Part shown: in pieces, positions 47,744-56,758 of the stretch
Position numbering within the stretch: position 1 is the stretch's first letter
Layout: each line of letters opens with the position of its first letter
NCBI GenBank assembly: GCA_024508675.1
Contig: JANINQ010000015.1
Coordinates: 62,001-126,000, forward strand
Direction of reading: 5' to 3'
Length of the DNA stretch: 64,000 nt
Source: Afipia sp.
Lineage (GTDB): Bacteria > Pseudomonadota > Alphaproteobacteria > Rhizobiales > Xanthobacteraceae
The notes under the pieces: model-generated
What the model saw: the letters and a program-made list of their open reading frames with translations, nothing else
What the model was told of the DNA's origin: nothing
Databases searched by the model: none
Made by a program: the position numbers and the translations under genes

Positions 47744-48519
47744 TGTTCAAGGTTCGCGTCATCCCCTGTCTCGACGTCAAGGATGGCCGTGTGGTCAAGG
47801 GCGTCAACTTCGTCGATCTGCGCGACGCAGGCGATCCGGTTGAAGCCGCGATTGCTTATGATGCCGCGGGCGCAGATGAACTGACATTCCTCGACATCAA
47901 TGCGACCCACGAAAATCGCGGCACGATGCTTGATGTTGTGCGGCGGACGGCGGAAGCCTGCTTCATGCCGCTGACGGTGGGCGGTGGCGTTCGCACCCTG
48001 GATGACATTCGCACGCTGCTCAATCACGGTGCCGACAAGGTCTCGATCAATTCGGCGGCCGTGGCGCGGCGCGAGATCGTCAAGGAAGGCGCGGAAAAGT
48101 TCGGCGACCAGTGCATCGTGGTGGCGATCGACGCCAAGAGCGTTGCGCGTCCTAACGGCGGTTCGCGCTGGGAGATCTTTACCCATGGCGGGCGCAAGCC
48201 GACCGGCATCGACGCCATCGAGTACGCACAGGAAGTGGTCTCCTTGGGCGCAGGAGAAATCCTGCTGACCTCGATGGACCGCGATGGCACCCGGCAGGGT
48301 TTCGACATTCCGCTGACCCGCGCCATCGCCGACAGCGTCAATGTTCCGGTGATCGCATCGGGCGGCGTCGGCAATCTCGATCATCTGGTGGCGGGCATCC
48401 GCGAAGGTCACGCGACTGCGGTACTTGCCGCGTCGATTTTCCATTTCGGCGAATTCACCATCCGGCAGGCCAAGGAGCACATGGTGCGCTCCGGCCTGCC
48501 GATGCGATTGGACCCCTAG
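47743..48519 (+). CDS. hisF: Imidazole glycerol phosphate synthase cyclase subunit
   Basis: 258 residues; TGATG links it to hisA. The half-barrels show [19 protein letters not shown] with catalytic Asp, [20 protein letters not shown], and [17 protein letters not shown] with the second Asp, then [12 protein letters not shown]. With HisH it makes imidazole glycerol phosphate and AICAR. The following hisE starts 124 bases later. Confidence 0.97.
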   Translation: MFKVRVIPCLDVKDGRVVKGVNFVDLRDAGDPVEAAIAYDAAGADELTFLDINATHENRGTMLDVVRRTAEACFMPLTVGGGVRTLDDIRTLLNHGADKVSINSAAVARREIVKEGAEKFGDQCIVVAIDAKSVARPNGGSRWEIFTHGGRKPTGIDAIEYAQEVVSLGAGEILLTSMDRDGTRQGFDIPLTRAIADSVNVPVIASGGVGNLDHLVAGIREGHATAVLAASIFHFGEFTIRQAKEHMVRSGLPMRLDP

Positions 48520-48643
48520 GCATGGCCCCGAGAAGCGAAAGCCGGTTTCCGGATCAGGTCATGTCTTCAGAAATGCCAAATACCTGAATCGGATCAATTC
48601 TTTGCGCTCCCTACCGGGGTAAGGAAGTGATAGAAGGCCACTT

Positions 48644-48967
48644 ATGAGCGGTTTTACGATCCACGATCTTGCAGCCACCATCGATGCCCGCGCGGCGTCG
48701 GGCGGCGACGTGTCCTATACGCGCAAGCTGCTGGACAGGGGTCCGGAGCATTGCGCCAAGAAGTTCGGCGAGGAGGCGGTGGAAACCGTCATCGCGGCCA
48801 TCGAAAACGATCGCGCGCATCTGATCTCGGAAAGCGCCGACGTGCTGTTTCATTTGCTCGTGCTGCTGAAATCGCGCGGCGTCAGCCTGGCGGATGTCGA
48901 AGCCGCGCTGGCGCAACGGACGGGAATGTCCGGGCTCGAAGAAAAGGCCGCGCGCAAGCGCGATTAG
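48644..48967 (+). CDS. hisE: Phosphoribosyl-ATP pyrophosphatase
   Basis: A 107-residue all-alpha NTP pyrophosphohydrolase. FTIHDLAATIDARAASGGDV, SYTRKLLDRGPEHCAKKFGE and the metal-binding acidic EEAVETVIAAIENDRAHLIS with SADVLFHLLVLL define it. It is the separate HisE form, not fused to HisI, which is not in this window. The gap before it includes GCGAAAGCCGGTTTCCGGATC, a possible small repeat. Confidence 0.94.
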   Translation: MSGFTIHDLAATIDARAASGGDVSYTRKLLDRGPEHCAKKFGEEAVETVIAAIENDRAHLISESADVLFHLLVLLKSRGVSLADVEAALAQRTGMSGLEEKAARKRD

Positions 48968-49018
48968 GTCAATTCGGCGGGCGCAGGGACATGCGCTGCC
49001 GGACAGGAGGAATGGCTC

Positions 49019-49975
49019 ATGGATGTGAGAGCCGAGCAGGTTCAGTACAATCCCTATCGCGTGTTCTCGCGCGCGCAGTGGGCCGCCTTGCGCGATGACA
49101 TGCCGATGACGCTGACCGCCGAGGAAATCGCGCGGATGCATTCGATGCATGATCGCCTCGACATGAAGGAAGTCGAGGAAATCTACCTGCCGCTGTCGCG
49201 TCTGCTTTCATTTTACGTTGCTGCCGCCCAGCGGCTGTTCGTGGCGCAGCGGCACTTCCTCGGCATCGAGGACCGCAAGATGCCTTACATCATCGGCGTT
49301 GCCGGCTCGGTGGCGGTGGGCAAGTCCACCACCGCGCGCGTGCTGCAAGCACTTCTGGCGCGCTGGTCACCGCGCCCGAAGGTCGATCTCGTCACCACCG
49401 ACGGTTTTCTCTATCCGAACAAGGTGCTCGAGCGTGAAGGCCTGATGCAGAAGAAGGGCTTTCCCGAAAGCTACGATCTTCCCGCGCTGCTCGGCTTCCT
49501 GTCCGACATCAAGGCCGGACGCCGCCCGGTGCAAGCGCCGGTTTATTCACACTTGACCTACGACGTCATTCCGAACGAGGGAGTCGAGGTCGACCGGCCC
49601 GACATCCTGATCGTTGAGGGTGTCAACGTGCTGCAGACCGGACGCCTGCCGCGCGACGGCAAGGCCGTGCCCTATGTGTCGGATTTCTTCGATTTCTCGG
49701 TCTATATCGATGCGGACGAGCCCGTCCTGCGTGAATGGTATGTCGAGCGCTTTCTCACGCTGCGCAACACGGCATTCCGCGATCCGCGGTCGTACTTCAA
49801 CCGCTATGCCAAGCTCTCCGACGACGAGGCGACCGCCAGAGCACTCGAACTCTGGACCACCATCAACCTCGTCAATCTTGAAGAGAACATTCTGCCGACG
49901 CGCCCGCGCGCGACGCTGATTCTCAAAAAAGGTGCGGACCACATCATCGAAACGGTTCAGTTGCGACGGCTGTGA
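49019..49975 (+). CDS. coaA: Pantothenate kinase type I
   Basis: 318 residues behind an exceptionally clear AGGAGG site eight bases before the ATG. The P-loop is [20 protein letters not shown], followed by [34 protein letters not shown] and the C-terminal [20 protein letters not shown]. It phosphorylates pantothenate, the rate-setting step of CoA synthesis, normally inhibited by CoA. It is located 51 bases after hisE and ends 3 bases from a convergent gene. Confidence 0.96.
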   Translation: MDVRAEQVQYNPYRVFSRAQWAALRDDMPMTLTAEEIARMHSMHDRLDMKEVEEIYLPLSRLLSFYVAAAQRLFVAQRHFLGIEDRKMPYIIGVAGSVAVGKSTTARVLQALLARWSPRPKVDLVTTDGFLYPNKVLEREGLMQKKGFPESYDLPALLGFLSDIKAGRRPVQAPVYSHLTYDVIPNEGVEVDRPDILIVEGVNVLQTGRLPRDGKAVPYVSDFFDFSVYIDADEPVLREWYVERFLTLRNTAFRDPRSYFNRYAKLSDDEATARALELWTTINLVNLEENILPTRPRATLILKKGADHIIETVQLRRL

Positions 49976-49978
49976 TCC

Positions 49979-51007
49979 TCAGGCGGCGTGACGCGTCGCG
50001 TCAGCGCCGAAGTGATCGAGATAACGGCCGGAGATGGCCGACACCGGCATGACAACCAGTACATCCGTGGTGCCAAACTGGTGGTCGATCACCGCGCCGT
50101 CGCCAACGAAGGCTCCGACGCGAAGGTAACCCTTGATCAGTGGCGGCAGCATCCGCAGCGCCGCCTTGGTGTCGATGTTCTCTTTCGCGATTCGGTTCAT
50201 CTCCACCCGGCGCGAAGGATGCGCGCTGGCGCGCCAGCCGTCCGGCGCGGCGGCGTAGTGATGGAGGAATGACAGCGGCAGGGCGAGAGCGTCGGGATTG
50301 GTGCCTTCGAAGCTCGCGCAGCCGATCATCACATCGAGATTGTGCCGGCGCACGTAGCTCCACACGCCATGCCAGAGCAGCTCGACGGTGCGCTTGGTGC
50401 GGTAGGGCGGCAACACGCATGAGCGCCCGAGTTCAAGGAACTTCAGACCCGCCTGCCGCTGCATCAGGCCTGAAATATCGAATTCGTCGTTGGTATAGAA
50501 GCCGCCGTGCCTTGCGGCGACATCCTGGCGCAGTAGACGATAGGTGCCGACCACAGGCTGCTTGCCGCTCATGGTCGGCTTGGCGGCATGATCCACCACC
50601 AGCAGGTGATCGCAGATCTTGTCGAACGCGTCCTTGTCGCGCTGCGCCAGCATGGTCGCGGCGTCGGCGATGGCGGAGCCGTTCTTGTAGAAAACCTTGT
50701 AGCGCAGCTTCTGCGCGCGCTTCACGTCGTTCTTGGTCTGCGCGAGACGCACTTCCAGCGAACCGATCTTGCCGAGACGCGCGGGCTGAATTACGTCCGG
50801 CACGGCTTCGCCGCGCAGGCCTGGATGTAAAAGGTTTGGCATCAGCCATGTTGCAGCAGCGGTCGCAGCGGTTTTCGCATGGGCAGGCCGAAGCATCTGC
50901 ACCAGCGGATTCTGGCGAAGCGCGTCTAGCGGGCCCCGAACGGCCTGCCGTTCAAATGCTTTGAAGGTTGCATCCGGCTTCGTCGGCGCCGGTTTGTTGC
51001 CGCTCAT
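49979..51007 (-). CDS. GNAT-like N-acyltransferase (OlsB-type)
   Basis: 342 residues. After a basic N-terminal region of about 75 residues comes a hemolysin/OlsB-like acyltransferase: LEVRLAQTKNDVKRAQKLRY, then KVFY, the acidic DKDAFDKICDHLLVVDH, VVGTYRLLRQDVA, LELGRSCVLPPYR and MIGCASFEGTNPDALALPLS. OlsB adds a 3-hydroxyacyl chain from acyl-ACP to ornithine for ornithine lipids. Whether OlsA is linked cannot be seen here, so the function stays at family level. Confidence 0.85.
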   Translation of the reverse strand: MSGNKPAPTKPDATFKAFERQAVRGPLDALRQNPLVQMLRPAHAKTAATAAATWLMPNLLHPGLRGEAVPDVIQPARLGKIGSLEVRLAQTKNDVKRAQKLRYKVFYKNGSAIADAATMLAQRDKDAFDKICDHLLVVDHAAKPTMSGKQPVVGTYRLLRQDVAARHGGFYTNDEFDISGLMQRQAGLKFLELGRSCVLPPYRTKRTVELLWHGVWSYVRRHNLDVMIGCASFEGTNPDALALPLSFLHHYAAAPDGWRASAHPSRRVEMNRIAKENIDTKAALRMLPPLIKGYLRVGAFVGDGAVIDHQFGTTDVLVVMPVSAISGRYLDHFGADATRHAA

Positions 51008-51083
51008 GGCTTCCTCGCGGCTGCGCGCATTGATTCGTCAGGCGCAGCCCTGAGGCTTCAATAATCATGGTCGTGATACGGAT

Positions 51084-53363
51084 TTATGACAGTACGCGTT
51101 GTGCCGAAATCTCCGCAGGCGCCGCACGCCTTGACGGAATCGCGGCCAGTGCGTCGGCCAGCTTGTCGTGGTCGAGCGGCTTGATGAGAAAGCCGTCCAT
51201 TCCGGCTTCAAAGCAGGCGTAGCGATCATCCACCAGCGTGTTCGCGGTGAGCGCAAGGACGGTGGTGCGACGCGCGCTGCGACCCGCCTCATGCGCGCGA
51301 ATGCGTTTCGTTGCGGTGATGCCATCCAGCTTTGGCATCTGAATGTCCATCAGCACAAGATCGTAGGGCATGCCTGCGCTGTCGGCTGCGAGCCATGATT
51401 CCAGAGCCGCCTCGCCGTCGGTGGTGATCACCGGGGCGTGGCCGAGCCGGGTCAGCAGTGAGCGGATCAGCAGCGCGTTGATCTCGTTGTCCTCCGCGAC
51501 CAGAATCGAAAGTGCATGTGATGAGGCCGCAGGTGGGAAGGTAGCATCGGTCATGCCGATGGCCGGGACGTCATCACCGGACAATTCCGGCACCATGGCC
51601 GCGCCTGATGTGGTCAGACGCGCGGCGAGAGATGCAGTGCGCAGCGGCTTCACGAGATAGCCGGTATAGGCCGCGGCAATTGCGGGCGTCATGTCACGCC
51701 GTTCCGCGGGCGTGAACATTGCGATCCGGTGGGTGGCATGACGGATCGCTGTCTCGCCGAAATCGCGCCACGCTGCATTGCTGCCGCCGCAATCGACCAG
51801 CACAGCATGCCATGAGCGTTCCGGCAGCAATGCGCGCGCGATCGAAGTATCGGCCACGGTGCAGGTCTGCGCGCCCCAGCGCTCCAGACGCCGCGCGACC
51901 AGCGAGGCCTCGATGCTTTGCGGCGCCACCAGCATGACCGACTTGCCGGTGAGATCGGGTGCGATGAAGGCGGTTGCGGTGTCGGTGTGATCCGCAGCAG
52001 CAAGTGGGATCGAAAATTCAAAGGTCGCGCCCTTGCCCTCGGCGCTGTCCAGCGCGATCCGCCCACCCATGCGGCGGACGATCCGGTCGCTGATGCTGAG
52101 GCCGAGACCGGTGCCGCCATAGTTGCGGGCGGTGCCTTCCGAGGCCTGCTCGAACTCGCGGAAGATTCGCTGCTGCGCTTCCGGTGCGATGCCGATGCCG
52201 GTATCGCGCACAATGAAAGAGATTTCGCCCGGCCAGATGCCCGGCTCGACAATCAGTGCGACACCGCCGCTCTGCGTGAACTTGATGGCGTTACCGGCGA
52301 GATTGAGCAGCACCTGCCGCAGGCGGGCTGCGTCGCCAAGGACTTCTTGCGGCAGCCGTTCGTCGACATAGGAGGCGATTTCGAGCTTGCGTGCCTGCGC
52401 GCGGGGCGCCAGAAGTTCGGTGATGTCCTCAATCATGGCGGCAAGTGCGAACGGCCGTTGTTCGAGGTCGATCTTGCCGGCTTCGATCTTGGAGAAGTCG
52501 AGCAGCTCGTCGATCAGTGCCATCAGCGCATCGCCGGACGTTTTCACTGCTTTCGCATAGGTTTTCTGTTCGGCCGTGAGCGACGTATCGAGCAGCAGGT
52601 TGCTCATGCCGATGATGCCGTTCAGCGGCGTGCGGATTTCGTGCGAGGCCATCGCGAGGAATTTCGACTTCGCGCGGTTGGCCGCATTGGCGTGATCGCG
52701 TGCCTCCGCCAGCGCGCGCTCGGTCTCAGTGCGGTCCGTGACGTCGCGGCCGACACATTGCAGGTCGGCGGGCTGATGGGCGTCGCTGCGGATCAGGCCT
52801 TCGCGCCATGCGATCCAGCGCGGGCCGAGCGGACTGTTGATCTTCTGGTCGTGGATGCGGGTGCCGTTCGGCTCAATGGCGATGGCGCCCTGTTCCAGCA
52901 CAGGGAGCGTGAAGCGTGTTCCGATCAGGACCTCGCGCGGCTTGGTGGCCAGTGTGCAGTAAGCATCATTGACCGAGGTGATGATGCCGTCGCTGTCACG
53001 CAGAACAATCAGGTCGCTCTGGGATTCGAACAGGCTGCGGGCGTGCTCCTCCGCGCCTTTCAGTTCCCAGTTGCGATCGGCCAGCGCTTCATTGTGCAGC
53101 TCGATCTTGCGCATCTTCTTGCGCAACCAGCGCATCCGCATGCTGAGCGTTGCCAGCGCCAGACACGCAACCGCAAACAGAAAGCTCGCACCGAGCGCGA
53201 AAGCGTGCGGATCATAGGCCTCGGTCCGGCTTCCGGTGATGAATCCATAAGCGCCGCCGAACGTGGCGGAAAAGATCGTCACCGAACGGATGGCGACATT
53301 TATCCAAGGATGGCGGCGTGCGAAACGGCGGAGGCGCGATCTGATGCGCAAGGCTCGCAACAT
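51084..53363 (-). CDS. Hybrid sensor histidine kinase with two receiver-like domains
   Basis: 759 residues. Two membrane helices (about 25-75), a PAS domain (about 105-215), the phosphoacceptor helix with His in MASHEIRTPLNGIIGMSNLL near 237, and a catalytic ATPase with NAIKFTQSGG, DTGIGIAPEAQ and GTGLGLSI. Then a degenerate receiver (about 475-590: SVMLVAPQSIEASLVARRLE, no acidic pocket) and an intact receiver with ILVAEDNEINALLIR and the Asp in LVLMDIQMPKLDG near 672. No Hpt domain follows. The pseudo-receiver is notable. No partner regulator is adjacent. Confidence 0.93.
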   Translation of the reverse strand: MLRALRIRSRLRRFARRHPWINVAIRSVTIFSATFGGAYGFITGSRTEAYDPHAFALGASFLFAVACLALATLSMRMRWLRKKMRKIELHNEALADRNWELKGAEEHARSLFESQSDLIVLRDSDGIITSVNDAYCTLATKPREVLIGTRFTLPVLEQGAIAIEPNGTRIHDQKINSPLGPRWIAWREGLIRSDAHQPADLQCVGRDVTDRTETERALAEARDHANAANRAKSKFLAMASHEIRTPLNGIIGMSNLLLDTSLTAEQKTYAKAVKTSGDALMALIDELLDFSKIEAGKIDLEQRPFALAAMIEDITELLAPRAQARKLEIASYVDERLPQEVLGDAARLRQVLLNLAGNAIKFTQSGGVALIVEPGIWPGEISFIVRDTGIGIAPEAQQRIFREFEQASEGTARNYGGTGLGLSISDRIVRRMGGRIALDSAEGKGATFEFSIPLAAADHTDTATAFIAPDLTGKSVMLVAPQSIEASLVARRLERWGAQTCTVADTSIARALLPERSWHAVLVDCGGSNAAWRDFGETAIRHATHRIAMFTPAERRDMTPAIAAAYTGYLVKPLRTASLAARLTTSGAAMVPELSGDDVPAIGMTDATFPPAASSHALSILVAEDNEINALLIRSLLTRLGHAPVITTDGEAALESWLAADSAGMPYDLVLMDIQMPKLDGITATKRIRAHEAGRSARRTTVLALTANTLVDDRYACFEAGMDGFLIKPLDHDKLADALAAIPSRRAAPAEISAQRVLS

Positions 53364-53497
53364 GAGGGGCCACTCCGCGGCTGGATCATACGTCAGGAAG
53401 GTTTGGTGGAAGGATGTGTCGGGGACGTTTCGAAGTGCTTGAAGCGGGAAAGCCTGGCCGTCGGCGATTCAAACATGGCTAACGAGGCGTTAATGCC

Positions 53498-53962
53498 TCA
53501 CATCACGCGCTCGGCCACGCGCACGCGGGCTCCCGCGCCCACCACAAGGGCCGCCGCATCCTTCGTGCTGAAGACACGCGATTGCACGAAGACGCGATAG
53601 TCCGCGCCAGGGTCACGCGACAGGTAGATGACGGGGTCGGTGTCAGCCACATGGCGATCGGAAATGCTGACGAATGTCGTGTCGCGCGTCACCGTGCAGC
53701 TGTCAGCCTCGGCGGTCATCGTGCCATCGGTCACGGTGAAATCGGCCATATCCGCGGCGTCGACCACCTGAACCCGCACGGTTGCCGTTTCCGGATCGTC
53801 GGTGAAGCTGACATGAAGAGGGTTTTGCCAGGGTGCGGTGGCGATCTGCATCGAGGCGCGGCCCATGGCGATGCAGGGGCTTGGACTTGGAACCAGCTCG
53901 CCGCCGGCGACAACTCCGGCCAGCAGCAACGGAACGGTCGACGCCAGGATCTTCACACGCAT
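53498..53962 (-). CDS. Secreted protein of unknown function
   Basis: 154 residues from ATG 53962 (158 from the in-frame GTG at 53974). The N-terminus MRVKILASTVPLLLAGVVAG is a signal peptide. The remainder is beta-rich with a repeated acidic and Thr pattern (DPETATVRVQVVDAADMADF, DTTFVSISDRHVADTDPVIY) and two Cys that could form a disulfide. I do not recognise a family. It sits alone between the histidine kinase and the ComM-type gene, all leftward. Confidence 0.6.
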   Translation of the reverse strand: MRVKILASTVPLLLAGVVAGGELVPSPSPCIAMGRASMQIATAPWQNPLHVSFTDDPETATVRVQVVDAADMADFTVTDGTMTAEADSCTVTRDTTFVSISDRHVADTDPVIYLSRDPGADYRVFVQSRVFSTKDAAALVVGAGARVRVAERVM

Positions 53963-54110
53963 GACACCACTCACTCAACACGCACTGCACATGATCTTGC
54001 GCGCCGAACGGGCGTTCCGGATCATGCCCCGAAGCCACGCGACAGCGGCCTATGGTTTGTGAAGTGTAAAGAGAGATCGTTACGGAAGAGTTGTCAGGGA
54101 ATGATTTCAA

Positions 54111-55649
54111 TCATGCCGCGCGGCGCAGATCGTCCGCCAGTGCGCGATAGGACAGCGCTTCGGCGAGATGCAGCCGCCCGATTGTCTCAGCGCCGTCGAG
54201 ATCGGCGAGGGTGCGCGCCACCCGCAACACGCGATGATAGCCGCGTGCGGACAGGCGCATGGCTTCGGCGGCATCGCGCAGCAGTTTTTGTCCCTGCGCG
54301 TCCGTATGGGCGATGTCTTCCAGCACCGACGCCGGCGCTTCCGCATTGGTGCGGATCTGCGGCAGGCCAATGGCCGCATAGCGTTCTGTCTGAATCGCGC
54401 GGGCCGCAGCCACGCGCGCGGCGACCTCGGCCGAGCCTTCGGCGGGCGCTGGCAGGATCAGGTCGGAGGCCGTAACCGCAGGCACTTCGATGCGCAGATC
54501 GATGCGGTCCATCAGTGGTCCGGAAATGCGTCCCTGATAGTCTGCCGTACAGCGGTCGATGCGTCCGCGCTTGCAGGAATAGCCGGGTTCATAGGCGTGG
54601 CCGCAGCGGCATGGATTCATCGCGGCGACCAGCATGAAGCGCGCAGGATAGGTGACGCGATGATTGGCGCGGGAAACAGCGACCTCGCCGTTCTCGAGCG
54701 GCTGGCGCAATGAATCCAGCACGCGCGCATCGAACTCGGGCAACTCGTCGAGAAAGAGGACGCCATTGTGCGCGAGGGAAATCTCGCCGGGTTTCGCGCG
54801 CATGCCACCGCCGGTCAATGCGGCCATGCTGGCGGAATGATGCGGCGCGCGGAATGGACGCCGCGCCGTCAGCGCGCCGCCTTCGATTTCGCCCGCGACA
54901 GAGGCGATCATCGAAATTTCCAGCAGTTCGGATGGCGACAGCGGCGGCAGGATCGACGGCAGCCGCGCGGCGAGCATGGATTTTCCCGCGCCGGGACTCC
55001 CGATCATCAACAAATGGTGCCCGCCGGCGGCGGCGATTTCGAGTGCGCGCTTGGCGCTTTCCTGTCCCTTGATGTCGCGCAGGTCGAGCGATGCGATCTG
55101 GCGCTCGGCGATTTTCGGCTCGGGCCGCGAGAGAACCTGCGTGCCCTTGAAGTGATTGGCGATCTGGATCAGCGACGCCGCCGCGACGATCTGAATTTCG
55201 GGGCTGGCCCAGGCCGCTTCCGGGCCGCAGATCGCGGGACAGATCAATCCTTCATCGCGCGTATTCGCACCGATGGCGGCAGGAAGCACACCCGCGACCG
55301 GCGCGATCGAACCGTCAAGGCCGAGTTCCCCCAGCACTGTAAAGCCGCTCAGCGCATCGGGCGGGATCGCGCCGATGGCTGCCATCAGTCCAAGCGCAAT
55401 GGGAAGATCGTAATGACTGCCTTCCTTCGGCAGATCGGCAGGCGCGAGATTGACGGTGATTCGCCGCGCGGGCAGGGCAAGGCCCGAAGCGATCAGGGCG
55501 GAGCGGACCCGTTCGCGGGCCTCGGAAACCGCCTTGTCCGGCAGGCCGACGATATTGAAAGCAGGCAACCCCGGAGCGACCTGGACCTGCACGTCTACCG
55601 CGCGGGCCTCGATCCCTTCAAACGCAACTGTGGATACGTGCTGGACCAT
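54111..55649 (-). CDS. comM: YifB/ComM-family Mg-chelatase-like AAA ATPase
   Basis: 512 residues from ATG 55649, with GAGGGCAGG just before; a longer frame is discarded. The N-terminal Lon-protease-like fold is HVSTVAFEGIEARAVDVQVQ. The AAA core has Walker A IGSPGAGKSMLAARLPSILP, the sensor-type FLDELPEF and MNPCRCGH, with the helicase-like C-terminal. ComM promotes branch migration of D-loops in natural transformation in gammaproteobacteria; the role elsewhere is unsettled. Confidence 0.94.
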   Translation of the reverse strand: MVQHVSTVAFEGIEARAVDVQVQVAPGLPAFNIVGLPDKAVSEARERVRSALIASGLALPARRITVNLAPADLPKEGSHYDLPIALGLMAAIGAIPPDALSGFTVLGELGLDGSIAPVAGVLPAAIGANTRDEGLICPAICGPEAAWASPEIQIVAAASLIQIANHFKGTQVLSRPEPKIAERQIASLDLRDIKGQESAKRALEIAAAGGHHLLMIGSPGAGKSMLAARLPSILPPLSPSELLEISMIASVAGEIEGGALTARRPFRAPHHSASMAALTGGGMRAKPGEISLAHNGVLFLDELPEFDARVLDSLRQPLENGEVAVSRANHRVTYPARFMLVAAMNPCRCGHAYEPGYSCKRGRIDRCTADYQGRISGPLMDRIDLRIEVPAVTASDLILPAPAEGSAEVAARVAAARAIQTERYAAIGLPQIRTNAEAPASVLEDIAHTDAQGQKLLRDAAEAMRLSARGYHRVLRVARTLADLDGAETIGRLHLAEALSYRALADDLRRAA

Positions 55650-56008
55650 CCTGCCCTCGCCCCTGTGAAAGCGTAACAGGAACTTTCCCGGATGCAAGAA
55701 CATTTGGAGAACATGACGGACTCAACATCGTGGCCGCCTTTTGCGCGTGATGGGATAAGCTGGATTATCCAGCAATCTCCGGAAGAAAAGCCGGCAAGAA
55801 TCAACGGGTAGCGACAATTATGTTCAATTAAACAAAGTAATAAATAAAATAAGTGGCGTAATAATCTGTCTGATTTAGTCAAAATATAATAAGTATTAGC
55901 TCATATACCATCCTTAACCAAAGGTTAATTCGTTAATTTACTTGGAAATGGTGCCGCTTACCTTGATTGCCGCTGCGATGACATCGCCGATAATCAAGGA
56001 CAACAAGA
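55650..56008. promoter_or_regulatory. 359-base gap with a very AT-rich core between divergent genes
   Basis: Bases 55795-55955 are dominated by A and T (for example AATTATGTTCAATTAAACAA and AGTAATAAATAAAATAAGTG), strikingly unlike the GC-rich surroundings. It contains the CtrA-type box listed separately and repeated TTAA words. It includes promoters for divergent comM and the secreted unknown. Confidence 0.7.
55914..55928. promoter_or_regulatory. CtrA-type box TTAA-N7-TTAA (perfect palindrome)
   Basis: TTAACCAAAGGTTAA is a full TTAA-N7-TTAA site with palindromic TTAACC/GGTTAA arms, and another TTAA half-site follows four bases later. It lies 80 bases before the secreted unknown and 265 bases from comM. 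Regulatory function is inferred from the consensus only. Confidence 0.5.
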
Positions 56009-56689
56009 ATGGCCTGCCTGCCGCGCCCGCTGCCCTGTTTATTCATCCTGCTGGCCGTCCTGATGCCGTTCCATGACCGGGCTGCGGTTACGCCGGTGGC
56101 ACATGCGGAGATCATCAAGGCATGGACAGACGAAGACGGCGCACGCGGCCAATCCAGCCATCGCAATCTGATCCGGGGCGAGCGGACGAGTTGCCCTTTG
56201 CCGTTTGCTTCGCCAGAACCGCTCGATCCTCCGACAACGTCGGCATTCGCCGGCATCAGGCAATTCCGGGCTGGTGAGAGCTTCAGGGAGAACATCGCGC
56301 CGGGTGCCGAAGTGCGGATTCTATGGATCGGCGTGAGCTTCATACATCGCTATGCGGCGAAGACCGAGAGTGCCGCCGTTCACGCGGCGGTGCGGTTTCA
56401 CACCTTGCTGAAGCCGTCCCGTGACACCGACGTCATTGAAGAGCTTGGCGACATGCACGAGACCCGGCTTGCCGATTTGTGGTGTCTTCTGAAATCGCAG
56501 GCGAATGGCGAAGCAGGAATTCTGCTCGTCAACGCGGTTCCCAATATTTTTTATGTGCGCGATCACACCGGCATCCTTGGCGCCATCGATGCGGTCTGGG
56601 GAGGTGCGGGATGGGAAATCGGCGCGAGTCCTGCTGACGGTGATCGGCAATGGCCGCCCGGCACCCGTGTCTTGTCGCGGGAGCGATAA
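56009..56689 (+). CDS. Secreted protein of unknown function
   Basis: 226 residues with a signal peptide LPCLFILLAVLMPF and processing near AHAE. The mature part has no recognisable domain; LWIGVSFIHRYAAKTESAAV, then a more globular-looking end (GILLVNAVPNIFYVRDHTGI, LGAIDAVWGGAGWEIGAS). The reading frame fits the GC-rich third-position bias, and competing frames on the other strand are less plausible. The start is ATG 56009 but ribosome-site support is weak. It is the gene closest to the AT-rich, CtrA-like region. Confidence 0.55.
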   Translation: MACLPRPLPCLFILLAVLMPFHDRAAVTPVAHAEIIKAWTDEDGARGQSSHRNLIRGERTSCPLPFASPEPLDPPTTSAFAGIRQFRAGESFRENIAPGAEVRILWIGVSFIHRYAAKTESAAVHAAVRFHTLLKPSRDTDVIEELGDMHETRLADLWCLLKSQANGEAGILLVNAVPNIFYVRDHTGILGAIDAVWGGAGWEIGASPADGDRQWPPGTRVLSRER

Positions 56690-56758
56690 CGAGCCCCTGA
56701 ACATAAACGGCAGCGCTGGATGCGCTGCCGCTTGAGAGAGACACGTTCCTTGCAGGCC

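Noticed and set aside
48520-48643. Gap between hisF and hisE as a hidden small gene or riboswitch
   Set aside because: Only a repeat-like word (GCGAAAGCCGGTTTCCGGATC) is seen; no convincing ORF or conserved RNA fold.
53479-53493. CTAA-N7-TTAA resembling a CtrA box between the unknown secreted gene and the histidine kinase
   Set aside because: One mismatch from TTAA-N7-TTAA and close to a gene end; not strong enough to list.
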